Origin: Paramecium octaurelia
Taxonomy: Eukaryota; Ciliophora; Oligohymenophorea; Peniculida; Parameciidae
Assembly: GCA_905182995.1 (NCBI GenBank)
Contig: CAJJDP010000152.1
Coordinates: 124,001 to 188,000, forward strand
Reading direction: 5' to 3'
Length of the DNA: 64,000 nt
Program-made: the position numbers and the translations under genes
Part shown: in pieces, positions 1 through 13,240 of the stretch
Numbering within the stretch: the first letter of the stretch is position 1
Layout: every line of letters begins with the position of its first letter
The notes under the pieces: generated by a model
The model's database searches: none
The model's input: the letters and a program-made list of their open reading frames with translations, nothing else
Told to the model about the DNA's origin: nothing

Positions 1-2923
1 GTGTTCTTTGTTATTCTGATTCTTATGTCTTTATCATTAGCAATACTGATCTTTTTTTAATTGCCAAACCATCATCATAAACTTCCTATAAAGGGTTCCA
101 GGTGTGTTTTTTTAAAATGTGAAACGCAAACTTGCTAAGAGATTCTTCAAACTTGGTTGCTTGAACTTTTAGATCATTATTATTATCTTCAGGCAATTAC
201 TTCCATCTATTAAATGAAAGCCAAACTTAAGAAATTGTATTTCTGTTTATTATAGCCATTGCTTTTCTTTTAAGATTATGTTCTATTGCATTTTAATTAA
301 ATCTTCTCAATACTTCAGTTAAGGCAAAAAATTTGACTTTTGAGCCTGCATTAATCCATCCAATTAGTTTTTACTTAACAATCTAATCATTTAACGTAAC
401 ATTAAGTTATGAGAACTTATCAAACATTTTCATTTCCCAAGCTTTTCTATGCCACAATAAAAATGCTTTTTTTAAATCACTTTGGGTTATTGCAATTATT
501 TTATTGATGCAAAATTTCTTTTTAGCTTATCCATCTAATAAATTATTTTCTAGTTAGTCCCAAGAGTTTAATTTTACAAATCTATATGAAATTTTACCAA
601 GAGAAATGGCAAACTTACTTACTTTAGCTTAATTTTTCAATGCATCATCTCCAGGTAAGGATTTCCATTTCTAAAAAGATAACTCAACTTATCCTATTTA
701 TGTTTGAAGCACTCTTAATTGAATTTTCTTAATCAACTGATTTACTTGTTACTCATTATAAAAGAGTCTTAAAATTCTTCTTAATCTATTTAAGTTATCA
801 TTTTTTATGAATCTCTCTAAATTAAGCAACATAAACTTTTTTTTCTCATCCCCCAAGTTTTCTGATATTTTTTATTATTTATTATAATTTTTCCATTTTA
901 AAAATGCTATCATCAAGTTGTTTGTAAATGAGGACATTAATTTGATCAAACATTTCTCCTTAATTTCTGCGTCCTTTCTAGTAGATAAAAATGCTTTTAT
1001 ATTATTTTTTAAGACATCCTACAATGAATCAAAAAAGTTATTAGTTTTTTGGCAAGCTATTACAGATTTATAAATTTTATTCATCGATTGCCATTAACGC
1101 AAAAATCTTTATGGAGCACTTAACTATTTGACCAACATTTATTTAATACATAATCTTTTAGATTAGATGCCTTAATAATAAACTTCTTTTAATGGATCAA
1201 ACGATTATTTTACTCTTTATTTAAAAAGGAATTAGAGCCTTAGCTAGAATTTTGAAACATTTTAGAGCATTTATTACTCAGCTGGATCAGGCAATTATTT
1301 CCACCTACGAAACGCATCCATAGCCATTCCACTTGTGGTTGAAATAATTCTAACAAAATATTTGTTTTTAATTTCCTGTTGTTCTCTCAATAAAGCAAAT
1401 TTTCTTAACACTTACCTTAACAAACCTTTTTCTGTTTTATTTGCAGTATCCCCAAGTCTTGAGATTATCTCTTGTTTGTTTACGTTGTCTAATTTCTCTT
1501 GCATTTTCTTTTACATAGAAACGTTTTCAATTTATCTCAGAGCATCTATTTTTTATCTTTGCTAGATTTTTAAAATCAACTTATTAAGAAATGAACATAT
1601 TTCAGCTTTTTTACTTAATCCAAATAATTTAAAAGTTTCAAATTTTACTAATTATTAAGTAACATTTGCGCTAGCTTATAGGGCTTTGATTTTCCTTAGG
1701 TTTGTTTCAGTTAGTTTTGCATAGGTGTTGTAATTAGCCCATTTATAGAAGGCTGTATATGATTGATTGAAAGTAACTTCGATTAATTCTCTAATGACTT
1801 TTGTCTTCTTATTTTTGGCATCATCATCAATGGCCTTAAAGCTATTCCAAACCAATCTTTTATTCTGATCAGCTTTATTTGTTAATTTTGTTATCAATAA
1901 CATCCCTTACTTTTTCATGTCATTTTCTCTTTTGTCAGGAAGATCAACCCATCTAGTATAGCATCTCTATAATCTACCAAATGTTGTCTTTAGAAGTACA
2001 GAGAAAAACTTTTTTTTGAGTCTAAAGTTCATTAAATCACCTCTCCACTTTTCAAAAGCCTAATCATAATCTCATATATCTCATACCTCTTTAAGTCTTT
2101 ATCTATCTAATCTATCATTTCTCATGTTGTATTCATCTCCTAATCTTTCAAGAGCTTTCAATTATTTTTATAACTTATCTGATTTTACCTTGGAATAAAG
2201 TCTCCACCAATTGAATTTCTCTCTTAAATATCTCTCTCTATGTTTAGAACTGATGCTCCATAAAAGCAAACCTAACATTTTGTCTGAATCTTAATTTTTT
2301 GGTTTCAAGGCGGCAACAGCAGCAGTTTTTAATTAAAACTCTTTCTTTTAAAGGAAAAGTGCTAAATTCATCAAACACATATTTTTTCTTTTCTTGGCGT
2401 TCATTTTTTTTTGAAGATCTTTTTATCTAAAGTTCAATATACATTTTTACCCTAGAAGATTTTTCAGCTTGTGAAAGGCATTGAATTCATTCAATCTGGA
2501 GTTGAGAAGAATTTAATCAACTGCTTTCTTTACTATTTCAGGATCGGCCCGTACTTTCCATCTTACTGATAATTTATTATTTTACCTTAAAAATGCCTCG
2601 TGGAGAGAGGTATGGCTCTCATATCTCAAAAGCTAAGACACAATTTTTCCTTTAATTTTTTTGGATATTTTAGAGACATCTATTTTTTTCTCTATCATAG
2701 CTCTTCTCATCCTATTATGATTATTATAGAAAGAAATACCTCAGCATTACACTATGGAGATTGTCTTTCCCATTTAAATTTCCCATATTGAATATGTGAC
2801 TAAGTAATTTACGATTCTCCTGTAACAATTCCAATTTTTAAGGTGTCAGCACATTTTTTTATTATTATTTGTTCTTCTGTCTATACAATATTAGATATTA
2901 GCTTACAATTAACCTGGAGGCAT
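1..2923 (-). CDS. Large tryptophan-motif helical repeat protein (partial, 3' end outside window)
   Basis: Reading with TAA/TAG as Gln, the frame is open from the ATG at 2923 to the window edge once three tiny introns are removed. The first is 2881-2906 (26 nt, GTAAGC...TAG); the others are 28 and 27 nt. The protein is basic, helical and built around a recurring motif F-x-R/K-W-K-x-L-P followed by a K-F-rich helix. Copies read CYTRWVDLP, FRRWKQLP, FQKWKSLP and FNRWKQLP, spaced about 150-215 residues, with further single-Trp helices between them (AFYKWANY, AFLKWKNY, AFLLWHRK). I see no enzyme motif, signal peptide or membrane segment. The regular Trp spacing is reminiscent of large cytoskeletal or centrin-binding scaffolds, but that is inference only and I do not recognise a named orthologue. 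More than 900 residues are visible and the C-terminus is missing. Confidence 0.85.
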
Positions 2924-4393
2924 GTTTAGAAGAATGAAAATAAATTATATTTATAATATAGATTTAAATAGATACTTTTTTTCGTTTTATTTCCATACAA
3001 ATAATAAATAAATAAAATATCTAATCATATTATATATTTTTAAAAACTCTTCCAGAACACAATCATTTGACAAGTATTTTATTTGATCTAAGCTATTCTA
3101 GCTTATGGATTCTTCTGATGACCCTTTATTATCACTGTTCTTAATTTAATGATTGACTAATATATATTTCTATTTTAATTAATAAAAATATTTATTAGTT
3201 AAAATAAAATTCTATAACATACAATTTATATGGTTGGATAATTGAGATTCTGAGTTGTTAATTATTTCATCGTTTTTGGAATCAAAATTTTGAAAATAAT
3301 TAAAATCAAAATAAGTTATTCATATAAATTTCTTTCCTTGCCTTAAAATCATGCAAAATAGTTATTGAAAATGCATTCTTGTGCATTTTTAATATTGTGG
3401 TTATTAAAGTTTCTTTTTGGTCTTGTTTTTATTTTTAGTTTAAGTGTAATTTTTCTTCATAACTATTATCAAGAATAATAATTCAAAAGGGCGTTTTTTT
3501 AACAAGAAAATAATGTTGCTTAGTTTAAATTTTGTTTAAAATAATTCAACTTAGTAAAAAATATGGTTTTTCCTGAATAAACCTAACATTTTCTTAGAAC
3601 CAGATTGGTGCAGCAAACTATAAAATTATTACCATTTTTTATATTTTTCGATCTTTTGCTGTTTATTACTGTATTTCACTAGGATAATATTTCAATATCT
3701 ATTATTGAGCGATCAAAGAAAGATGCTAATTTAAATTGGAAAATATTTATATATTTTTTTTTGAAACAAACTCAATTATTACTTAATAATCATATTCTAG
3801 ATTGTTCTGTAAAATTTTGTAAAATTGATTGAGAAATTGTATTTGATTTTAAATAGTGTAAGAATATAAACTCAAATCATTGAAAGCCCATATTTTTGAT
3901 GTATCTATATTTTTGATAATTTGTGTATTTATATAAAATATGAGAGTTTTGATTGAGAAATAACAAACTATATCTAGGAAAATTTGTTATTGAATTGCTT
4001 TACTTTTGAATAAATTTTATTAATCAAGGTCTGATTTCCAAATGATAACACATATTCGAATATCATGTATTTCAATTCTTTTCTTATATATCAAATATAT
4101 TTATATATAATCTTGTACCTCGTGACAGTATTTTCCATATATGGCAAAATTTTGAGGAATCAGAATAACAAAGAGAAAAATTTATAAAAATTTTTGATAA
4201 AGTTGAATATTTTGATAATAATGATTAAATCAATCATTATGGATGCTCTTATTATTTGAGCAATTTAAAGTAGTCATTACACAATTCTAAACCCTAAGCA
4301 AGCCTATTTTCAATAATTTAGGAAGATTTTTTAGAATTTGATTTTCTTGTATCGTCAATATGCTTTTTAGTTTTTTAAGCGTAAGTACAATCA
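2924..4393. other. A+T-rich intergenic region
   Basis: About 1.5 kb between the start of the Trp-repeat gene and the end of the CLEC16A-like gene. TGA occurs frequently in all frames on both strands, and I found no exon that connects to either neighbour. Homopolymer T/A runs dominate. No RNA gene or repeat was recognised. Confidence 0.6.
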
Positions 4394-6810
4394 TCAAATA
4401 ACAATTATACATCTTAGTATTATTCCTAAAATTAATGGAAATGAAACCTTTATTGAATTGCTGGAGGAAATCTTAATATTGACATTTAGTTTTCTTGGTT
4501 CTCCTCTATCTATCATAGCTTCTACATCCTTTATCTTAGCATGATATATAATATGAGCCCATTCTTTTTTAACTATTTATGTTTCTATGATGATAAAATT
4601 GTCGTCATCCTCCATCCAAAAACTATTTTAAGTAGTTTAATTACCATTCCCCAGAAGTACAAGCCTACAATTTATCTTTAATTGTTTTAGCTGATATTCT
4701 GCATGATAATAATTAACAACCATCAGGGGGTTCATAGTTTTACCCAATTATCCAAGAGTTTGTAACATTTATTTTTTAAACGATTTATGAAGTTCCATTC
4801 TAATTGATTTTTTCCTAACTTATTATCTAAAAGCTAATGATATGATTTTATATTACAAAACAAGATCTATCATAAAAAAAATGGCTAAGTCCTTGATTGC
4901 AATTTCTTTTAATCCGACAGGTTGTCTGTACATTAAATCTACATTAGCATCATATTTGTCAATAATAGGAGAGAATGCTAAATAATCTAAGTTAGGTTTC
5001 AAAATTTTCAGATTTAAACTAATTAATAAATAAATATTGCTAACTTGTATTTGTTATAAATTATTTCATATTAAGAAACAACTACTTCGTGGTATTAGTT
5101 TAACTTAATCATCTAATTCATTTTAATTATGGTATAATTATAGACTTCATATAATTTATTAATTGTTTCTCTTTCTAAAATAAGCTTATCTAAATTGATA
5201 AAATGAATAATTATTTAGCATGTCAATATGATAGTGCATAATCTAAGAGATGGATCTATTAAAAATATGTCTAATAGTTAATATATGATTTGATTTCTTT
5301 CTTTAATAATGATATTAGTGTTGGCCTCTTAAAATAAACAAATTCTTAAAATATCCTTTTCCTTAAACAATAAGACTGATTTTATTAAATTTAATAATAA
5401 AAACAGTAGATTATCATCTTTTGTTTGTAAATAAATCATTAAATTATTTCTAATTTTGTTTTGGGACATGTCTTCTTATCCATTGTTTAATAATAATTAT
5501 TTACAATAGAATAGCACGTGATCATTATCAGTAAGGCCCAAAACTCTATTTATTAATTCAATTTCTTTATCGCATGCTTCCTCTTTTTATGCATATGTTT
5601 GTATATCAAATAATTGATTTGCCTAACTTATCAATACATCTTAATGTAAATCCCAAAAATTTTTAAAACTCCATGAATATAAATAAGATCTTGGTTATCC
5701 AACATTAAATTCGAGTAATTGACACAGTTTCTTTTATAATGAAGGACTAAATAATAATAAAAGGATATTTTTGGATAAATTTGTGGTATTAAAATTATTA
5801 ATTAAATGAGTTGTTAGATGTAAAGTAAAAGAAATTGATAGGGTTTCTTTTTTCTAAAATAAAATGCCTCCTAGCATCGCTGGAATCACTGTGTAAGTTA
5901 ATAATGAATTGTCCAAAATCTAATATTTTTATAATCAATTATTCTACATTTGAAATTTCTGGACAAAATGCATAAATGTCATTCAGAAAATAAAATACAT
6001 CTACTAAGTCATCCATCTTCTCTTTTACATCAACATTTCCTTCTAAAACTTCTTTGTTTGCCTCAAGCCATACATGCTTCAAATAACAAGAGAAATGAAC
6101 AAAAAATAAAACAAAAGGAAATCTGGTCAAATATTTTTTTAATACAGGGTTTTATACTAGATAGATAAGAAAAATTATATACTTTTCATTATTCCAAGTA
6201 TTATAGTACGCACTGCAGTTCTAACCATGATCTCTTTGTGATTATAAAATTTTGTTGCTTACCACAGTAATGGAAACAAACTCATTCTTTAGTTGAAAAA
6301 TAATTGTACATTATCTTCATCTATTCTCAAAGCCAAGCTTTTTAATAATGATATATAATAATCAACAATTTCTTCATCAGTGAAATCATAATTATACATT
6401 ATTAAATCCTAAATGACTGGATGAGACAGAAGATAGTTTACATTTTCTTTATTTGTCAAATTAGCTCTTATTGATATGATTAATAAATTACAATAAAATA
6501 GCAAAACTTTAAATTATCCCAATAATAATTTCTTTGAAGCTTGACCTTTACATTATCTTTAATAATTTCTCAGCAATGTTTTCTTCAAAAAAATAACTAT
6601 ATTGATAAAAATGAAATACTCAAAAAAATCTGAATTGTTTTAATCTCCCCAAATTGAAAATTCACAAATTAATTCCACTTTTTCACAAATTAACTATTTA
6701 CTTTTGTTATCAATGATATTCGAATATTAAAGTAATTCTTAATAATGTTACTTATATTATTCTAATGTGTAATCAGAACAGCCATTCTACTTTTTGTTAA
6801 CCTTGTTCAT
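4394..6810 (-). CDS. CLEC16A: CLEC16A/Ema/GOP-1 homologue (FPL domain)
   Basis: The start is ATG at 6808-6810 and the stop is TGA at 4394-4396. The first ~250 residues carry the FPL domain that defines this family: an opening helix with ANLTNKENVNYLLSHP, then YDFTDEEIVDYYISLLKSL, ATKFYNHKEIMVRTAVRTI and NPVLKKYLTRFPF. All match the conserved order in CLEC16A/Ema. Known members act on endosomes and mitophagy through E3-ligase complexes and trafficking; that role is carried over from the family. Introns of 26 nt (after IMK), 26 nt and 22 nt restore the frame. One junction around 5600-5620 shifts frame and I could not assign its intron with certainty. The C-terminal half is divergent and ends in a strand-rich segment (NSIKVSFPLILG). 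Length is roughly 770 aa, shorter than animal CLEC16A. Confidence 0.85.
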
Positions 6811-7039
6811 TAGAAATAAAATAAATATTTATATAAATATAATTTTTATGTATTCCATATCAATTTAGTATGTATTTTTCAGAATCCATTTTCTTTTTCC
6901 AAAATAGAACATGACTTTTCAAATTTTTTTGAGTTTTGAACAAGTTTATATTGGCAATTATAAGAGACAAATGTTGTGCTGCTCAAATATTTTGAGAAAA
7001 TGACTGAGCTGTTAGATTGGGAAATCAAAAATAGACATA

Positions 7040-8094
7040 TGATTCAGATCCACGTTCACCATCAAAGAATATAAAAGTATTGTGCAAAAACTATTAGCAA
7101 ATAGGGCAAATATCTAAGAGGAATTTACGTTCAGAATTTAAACTAAAGTATATAATTGAAGAAAAATGTATTAACAAATTTAATGTAATTTGTTTTATAA
7201 CTAAAAGTACTTAACCAAGTCAGTACAATGTAAATGCTGCAAAATAGCGGAGAAGCAGCAAATTAAATCGTAATTTTTAATAAATTGAATCATTTGATGT
7301 GTTAGCCAATGCTAATCAGAATTCACAAATGAAATTTATTTTGTTTAAATTGTTAAAAAAGGACTTCAATTTCGAAATTTATTAACTTAATAATACTTAA
7401 AATCGAACCAAGGCCATTGAAAGAAGCAAGTAATTGATTTAATCCATTTTTTGAACGTTATTTTCATTGAAATTAAAATATCTTACTAGTAATGGTTTTG
7501 AAAGCAACACTCAGCTTGATGAATTTTTTCATAATGATTATTGTTTTATTAAAAATAAACACCTTGATCCATCTCAAAATTCTGATTTTAATTTAAGTAT
7601 GAATATATTATATCATAGGTTAAATTTTGCGTCCTTAAGGATTAAATTGATTTTCTAACCTTCTAATAGATGATAGCTAACACTTTTCTTTTTATAATTC
7701 TAAAGCTTCTTCTGTTTCTAAATTATTATTCCTTATTGTTTTGCAAGAATGTTAAAGGATTCCACTTAATAGCCTTATCAATTAAGCAATTAAATATCAT
7801 GTTTTTCTTAGAATAGAATGCTTTATCAAAAGTCTCCGATGGCTGAAATAGTTAACATTATTGATGTCTTATTTAGATGGTTCCTTCATTTATTTCAAGA
7901 TATTTAATTATCCATAGTATTTGTTAGATACTTGATTGAATTTTGTTATTAACAGCACTACAAAATATATTCATAAAGACTCAAGAAGTGTGTTGTATTT
8001 TTTTTTGAAATCAAGCTTGCATTATATTATCACTATCAAATAACTTTGATTGAAAACATATTCATAATTAAAAACTCAAAATGGATTATTTGAT
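7040..8094 (+). pseudogene. Possible gene relic: one frame with two in-frame TGAs
   Basis: A single plus-strand frame stays open for ~350 codons apart from TGAs at about 7452 and 7662. Its first part reads YDSDPRSPSKNIKVLCKNYQ and later contains SNGFESNTQLDEFFHND. There is no ATG at its head and no intron that removes either TGA. It could be a decayed paralogue, but chance openness in A+T-rich DNA is a serious alternative and I recognise no family. Confidence 0.2.
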
Positions 8095-9173
8095 GAGGAT
8101 GTTATAATTTTTGATGTTTTCATTTATATTCTTGAACTCTGTGTCCTTATTTGAACGTAACTAAAATTTTGGGTGGGTCGAATTTATGTATATTACTCTA
8201 ATTTTGAAAAATATTACATGCCTGAACTTATTCCTCAATAATTAACTGTAAAAAATAGTTGCTTTGGCTAAATGTTTTCAAATTGAAACGAGTCAACTTC
8301 CAGTTGTATAATTAATTAAAAAACAAAATTGTTCCCGAAACTTGAATAATGATACAAAGAAAAGAATAGAAATATGGTTTTGTCTTCAGAAATTGTCAGA
8401 CAAAAGTGGCTCCATGATGTCTTTCATACTTTGAGAGATATTTTAAAAATAATGATCATTCAAAAATGCTTTGAGTGAAATTAAATAAATAATTGAAGAA
8501 TGAAATTTTTGAATAATTGGTATTCCAATATAATTTAATGACACTTTAATTGAATTTAATAAATTTGTGGAATGTGTTTAAATGTTAGATTCACGAATAA
8601 AAGAGGAAAAAAAATAGAAATTTTTAAACCTTTCATAATTTTACAAAAAAATTTAAGTTGTCTCAAATTCAGAAATCTGAAAGATAATCAAATTAATCAA
8701 ACTATAATGAAATTTAATCCAATCCTTTACGTATTGTTCTAGTTATTTGTTTAGGATTACATTAATTCAAGGGAAAGTTCTTTTGAATTTGGAAAGAAAA
8801 ATTAAGTTCAACTTGAATAATAAATGCAGTTAATTAAAAAACAAAGACTTCTAGAAAAATATGAAAAGGTTTCAACAGTTAAACCTATTTAATTGATTGA
8901 ACTGATATTGATGTTTTGATTCATAAATGTTGTTAGTTATGATTCTGTTTATATACCTTAAATATGTATTTATTGTATATACGAAATTCTCATTTCAGTG
9001 CTGAATCTTTTATGATAATATAACTTGATTTTAGTACATAAAACTATCATTTTTTTCTTTATAATAGTAATTTGGTGGAGATTTTTTGATTTTAAATTAA
9101 AAATTATGGGTTTTTGCAATTCATGAGTGATGATATGGTCTTAAATAGTAAAAGTATAATAATTAAGATAATA

Positions 9174-9689
9174 ATGGAAAAATAGGATAGTTTAAAATTG
9201 GTATTATTTACCAATTATAACACAGAAGCGAAGATGGCTTACATATCATTTTTGTCTTGTAACAATTAGAAAAACTAAAAGAAAAATAATTTCATTTTAT
9301 GTCAATAACAAGTTAATTATTTGTTTAGTACTTTTCGCTATTTTTCAATTAATCTTAATGTTGTGATGATACATCTCTTTGGATTAATTGAACTTATATC
9401 CTTTCCTCATGTTATTCCTTCAAATCTATTTTCTCTATTTTCTCACGAAATTACATTCCAGTTTCTTCAGTTTGAGTTTTCCTTTTCGGAATGTATTTAT
9501 TTGGATAAATTAATATTACAAAATGAATTATTTGTTTTCATTCAAAAAATACATTCAGGGATTACAATTAAAGATCCATAATTGATTTAGATTAATTACA
9601 AGAATCATCTAAAAAAATATTGTAATCTTCAGGTATTTAATAGTTTTTTTTAGTTCTTCTTCTATTTGTTTTAAAGTTGTTGTTATTGA
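9174..9689 (+). CDS. Weak ORF, 171 aa, unrecognised
   Basis: An ATG-to-TGA frame of exactly 172 codons with no intron needed. The predicted protein is Phe/Leu/Ile rich, starts MEKQDSLKLVLFTNYNTEAK, and has several hydrophobic stretches (ISFPHVIPSNLFSLFS) that could be membrane segments. A frame this long is not rare by chance where TGA is the only stop, and its composition matches the surrounding non-coding DNA. I list it as a possibility only. Confidence 0.2.
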
Positions 9690-11009
9690 GACATTCTGAG
9701 AATATTCAATATTTTAATCTTTAAATTTTACAAAATTTTTCATTTACTTTTTTTTCAATATTAGAAACTCTAAATTGATTTCAATTCCCTTATCGTAAAC
9801 CGAAACTCAATGGTAGTATTTTCATTAACCTATTTTCCTTTTTAAAATATTAAATAGAAAAATTATTAGAAAAAAATACATGAATTAATCGAAAGAATTA
9901 ATCGGTTTTTTCAGGGAAAAAAAAATTGATTTTACAATCAGATATATTATTGGTTTTAAAATTTAGATTTGAATTTGTTAACATTAAAATTGTGCTATTA
10001 TTTAACATAATTTCATCTAAAATCTATGCTTAATGATGTAGAGTCATTTATCCATACTATAAATCAATATTTAAATTAATTCACTATTCAACTCTTTTGT
10101 CTAAATAATTGACCTATATAGAGGAAAATTTTGATTTTCACAACTACAATAGATCTGTAATTACTTATTCCTAATTCTGAATTCTTTAGCTAGGATTGAT
10201 TTATTTATATCAAGTTCATTATTTCTGAACATCCATTTAAAAATTACTGATGAAATTATAGCTTGAGTGAATAATTCCTAATATATTTCCTTGTCAATTT
10301 TTCTTGGACTTAATTAGAGGCTATATACAATACTTTAAGTTTGATTTAATTGCGGTATTTCAATTAATAAATAGTTCATCTACATGCTATGGTAATAATA
10401 AAATGGCAGACAATAGAAAAATATTTATTCAAATTGGTTTTAGGAAAGACTAAAAAAGTAGTTTAGGGAAAAACATTATAGGATATGAGTTGTAGAATTA
10501 TTGTAACTTATTAATTCCCTTATTTTAGATTACTGGTGAAACGCTTGTTTTTGATAAATGAAAATCTTGAAACTTTTATATAATCTTAGAATACAACATT
10601 TTGATTAATATTAATACTACACTTTATTTGTAAATTTAATATAAATGATAAAGGATATTAGAAAAAGATGTAAGCTATTTCAAATGCAGAAATCTCATAT
10701 GTAAAACACAATTATAAAATAATGTTTATCATCTTTTAAAATTTTTTCTTATATCAATTATTTTAGATTTTTGTCAGATAAGATTAAAGAGCTTTAGAAT
10801 GAAATTTAAATAAATTACAGAAAGTTTATTATTTCAATATCAGTTTTCTAATTAGGAGAACGATGTAAATATACACCAGTTAAATAAATATTTCCAATTG
10901 CTAATTCATCTATTCCAAAACTCTGTTCAATAATTAAATAATTTGATTGGTTTAAAAGTTTCATAATTTTTAATGTTAATCTCTATTTTTCTGTTTTTTA
11001 TTATTTTAT

Positions 11010-12068
11010 ATGTCTTCTAATAAAAATTTAGAGTAATCTCCAGAATCACAAAGTGTAAGAAATTCAATTCGTCACTAATCTTTAAATTAGAGTGTACATG
11101 AATTCTCTGGATACAAAGAAAAAATGCAAGACCTAATGCTACCTAATGTTGAATTTGTGGATCCATAAAATTTTAAGAAATAGAATGAATGCATTGTTTG
11201 TAGCATAGAATTTACTCAGACGAATAGATAACATCATTGTAGGTAATAATCATATTGATATTATTCCTTTAGAATGTGTGGAAATTCATGTTGCGGAGTA
11301 TGTTCACAAAAGACAATTAATAAGAATAGAGTTTGTGATATTTGTTATATGAAAGCATCTTAAATAACTGCTGAAAAAAAGCGGACCAAATTTTTACAAA
11401 CCTTAAAAGAATCTGCAAAAAAATTGACAAAACATATAGAATAAGCAAATAAGAGGAAATAAGAATTGTAAGAGGAACGAGATGCTTAATAGGATAAATC
11501 ACAAATTGACTTAAAAGTAATAGAAAAAGAAACAGAGGATTATAGATTGAGGTATTCTCAAAAAACATAGGATAAGTGTTTATACGAGCAAGAGGTTGAA
11601 GAAATAAAATTGAAAATATCTGAACTTAACTCGCTAAAAGAGCAACTCTAATAGGAATATTAGGAAAAGGAACAAGAAATAAGAGCCTATGATACTAATT
11701 TATATTTAAGGGATCAAGAATTGAATGATAAAAAGACTTAATTATAAAGGTTGAGATAATAAAAAGAAGAATTAGAAAATATGTCCAATAGAATTGAGTA
11801 AAATCCAGAATTAGCTGAAGAAATAAATATTCCAGAGCCTATTTAGCCTATATTATAAGAGCAATCGAAATAATAATGGTACAACACTAACATTGATATT
11901 GATGAAATTATGTATGGAAATAATGATAATTCTAAGGATTCAACAATTTTAATTAAACAAGAATAGGAACAAAAACAGCCTAAAAAATCAGAAGCTCAAA
12001 AACCAAATAAATCAAAAGAAAATGATGAAAATGAAAATGAAGATAAATATAAATGCATTATTTTCTGA
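11010..12068 (+). CDS. FYVE-type zinc-finger coiled-coil protein
   Basis: Begins at ATG 11010-11012 and ends at TGA 12066-12068, with one 30-nt intron (11243-11272) inside the zinc finger. Residues ~60-110 form a FYVE finger: CIVC, then QHHCRMCGNSCCGVCS and, after 11 residues, RVCDIC. This gives the eight Cys/His ligands and the basic R-x-HHCR-x-CG signature that binds phosphatidylinositol 3-phosphate on endosomes. The N-terminal WxxD element is not evident. The rest (~110-340) is a Gln/Glu/Lys-rich coiled coil and a charged tail ending KYKCIIF. A cargo or tethering role at endosomes is inferred from FYVE plus coiled coil. Its stop codon is only 20 bp from that of VTA1 on the other strand, also an endosomal gene. 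Confidence 0.85.
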
Positions 12069-12088
12069 TTTACAATATTAAGTGAATA

Positions 12089-13173
12089 TCACTAACTATC
12101 TAATATTTATTATATCATTCCTATTGTTTTTTGAATATAATCTTTGGCATTTTAATATTTTTTAAAATCTATCTCAGATATGGCTTATTGCAAAACAGTT
12201 TTAACCTAGTTTCTTGTTTAAACTTACTCAATTGGTGTCAATTTAATAGTTTCTGCCTTTACTTATTAAACTTAAAATAATCAAATAAGCATTACTTTAT
12301 GGTTGTTGTTAAGTCGATTGTTATTAGTGTTATTATTGGTATTAATGTTGTTATTATTATGAGAATAATTATTACTATTATTGCTATTATTATTATTATT
12401 ATTATTATAGTAATTATTATTATTATTATTATTATTGTTATTAATACTATTGCTATTATTACTATTACTATTATGGCAAAGGCTAGGGAATTTATATTTA
12501 AGGTGCTACAGGTTAGATTGGTTGTTAGATAATAGTTGACTTTTCTTATAATTATTATTATTATTGGTCTTAATTCTACTATTTAGGCTGTGACATTTAA
12601 ATTTATTATTTTGCAATTTATTCAAGCTCCTCATCAATGGGATCTTTGGGTTTTGGTTTGATCAAGGAAGGATCCTTGATTTTTTTATGCTATTCTACCA
12701 TCTTGAATTTGGCATACTTAACTAGAGGATTAAAGTAAAGGATTACGCTTTTCTTATTAATCTTAAGTCAATGGTTCGAAGTATTGGAGTACATCAATGG
12801 ACTTTTAGACTGATCCAAACATATGGAGGAGTTCTTAGGAAACTTCTCCGTCCCTTTCTCTGGTATCTGCATCATAAAAGAATTTGTAAACAAACTCTGT
12901 ATAATGCTTTTTATTCTCATCTTTATTTTACACCTAAGGATTCTATGCCTTGAAGCCTTCTAACTCAGTTATCAATTATTAGAGCATTTGTAAGTAGCTC
13001 TGATAAGAAATAAATCGAATTGATACTTATTGTTGGGTTTTTTTGTAAAGCGCATGCAATTTTTAGGCAACGTAGGCTTTGGTAATATAAGCAAAAGTAA
13101 GGTTGAAAGTGCTAAGTTGCTAAGAGTGCTGGAGTAGAGCTTGTATTTACTTGAATTCCGGATTTGATTGCAT
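12089..13173 (-). CDS. VTA1: VTA1/LIP5 homologue, ESCRT Vps4 activator
   Basis: Starts at ATG 13171-13173 (MQSNPEFKQIQALLQHSQQ) and stops at TGA 12089-12091. Three introns (27, 25 and 25 nt) restore one frame. The N-terminal MIT-like helical region contains FAYITKAYVAQKLHALY and SYLQMLQQLITELEGFK, then the hallmark YTEFVYKFFYDADTRERDGE, FGSVQKSIDVLQYFEPLTQ and QEKLKYAKFKMVEQHKKIKD, as in Vta1. The linker is a long poly-Gln tract of TAA/TAG/CAA codons (about 12310-12480). The C-terminal Vps4-binding helices read VLQQAISEIDFKKYQNAKDY. Vta1 stimulates Vps4 to disassemble ESCRT-III in multivesicular-body sorting. The poly-Gln linker is unusually long compared with animal and yeast proteins. Confidence 0.92.
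12360..12480. repeat. (TTA)n-type trinucleotide tract encoding poly-Gln
   Basis: An imperfect ATT/TTA trinucleotide run. On the minus strand it reads TAA/TAG/CAA, all Gln in this code, and forms the poly-Gln linker of VTA1. It is a likely length-polymorphic microsatellite. Confidence 0.85.
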
Positions 13174-13182
13174 CTCTAAATT

Positions 13183-13200
13183 ATTAATATATATATTAAT
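13183..13200. repeat. 18-bp perfect palindrome between divergent genes
   Basis: An uninterrupted A/T palindrome (ATTAATATA and its mirror) lying in the 67-bp gap between the divergent VTA1 and CFAP44 start codons. It may be part of a shared promoter, or simply a by-product of A/T richness. Confidence 0.5.
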
Positions 13201-13240
13201 ATAATTAAGGGGAGAGAGTAATAATAATTTTAAAAAAGAA

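Larger units (their letters stand above)
6811..11009. other. 4.2 kb A+T-rich gene-poor region
   Basis: The longest gene-poor stretch of the window, between two divergent genes. TGA is the only stop and is rare in DNA this A+T rich: by base composition a chance TGA-free run averages about 60 codons. Open frames of 100-170 codons are therefore expected by chance here and are weak evidence. Two frames are noted separately (7040-8094 and 9174-9689). No RNA gene, transposon or clear tandem repeat was seen. Confidence 0.6.

Noticed and set aside
6811-11009. Open frames of 100-170 codons in the gene-poor stretch
   Set aside because: With TGA as the only stop and ~80% A+T, runs of this size are expected by chance. 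They are listed only as low-confidence items.
12299-12532. Plus-strand ORF made of Ile/Val repeats
   Set aside because: It is the antisense of the VTA1 poly-Gln codons.
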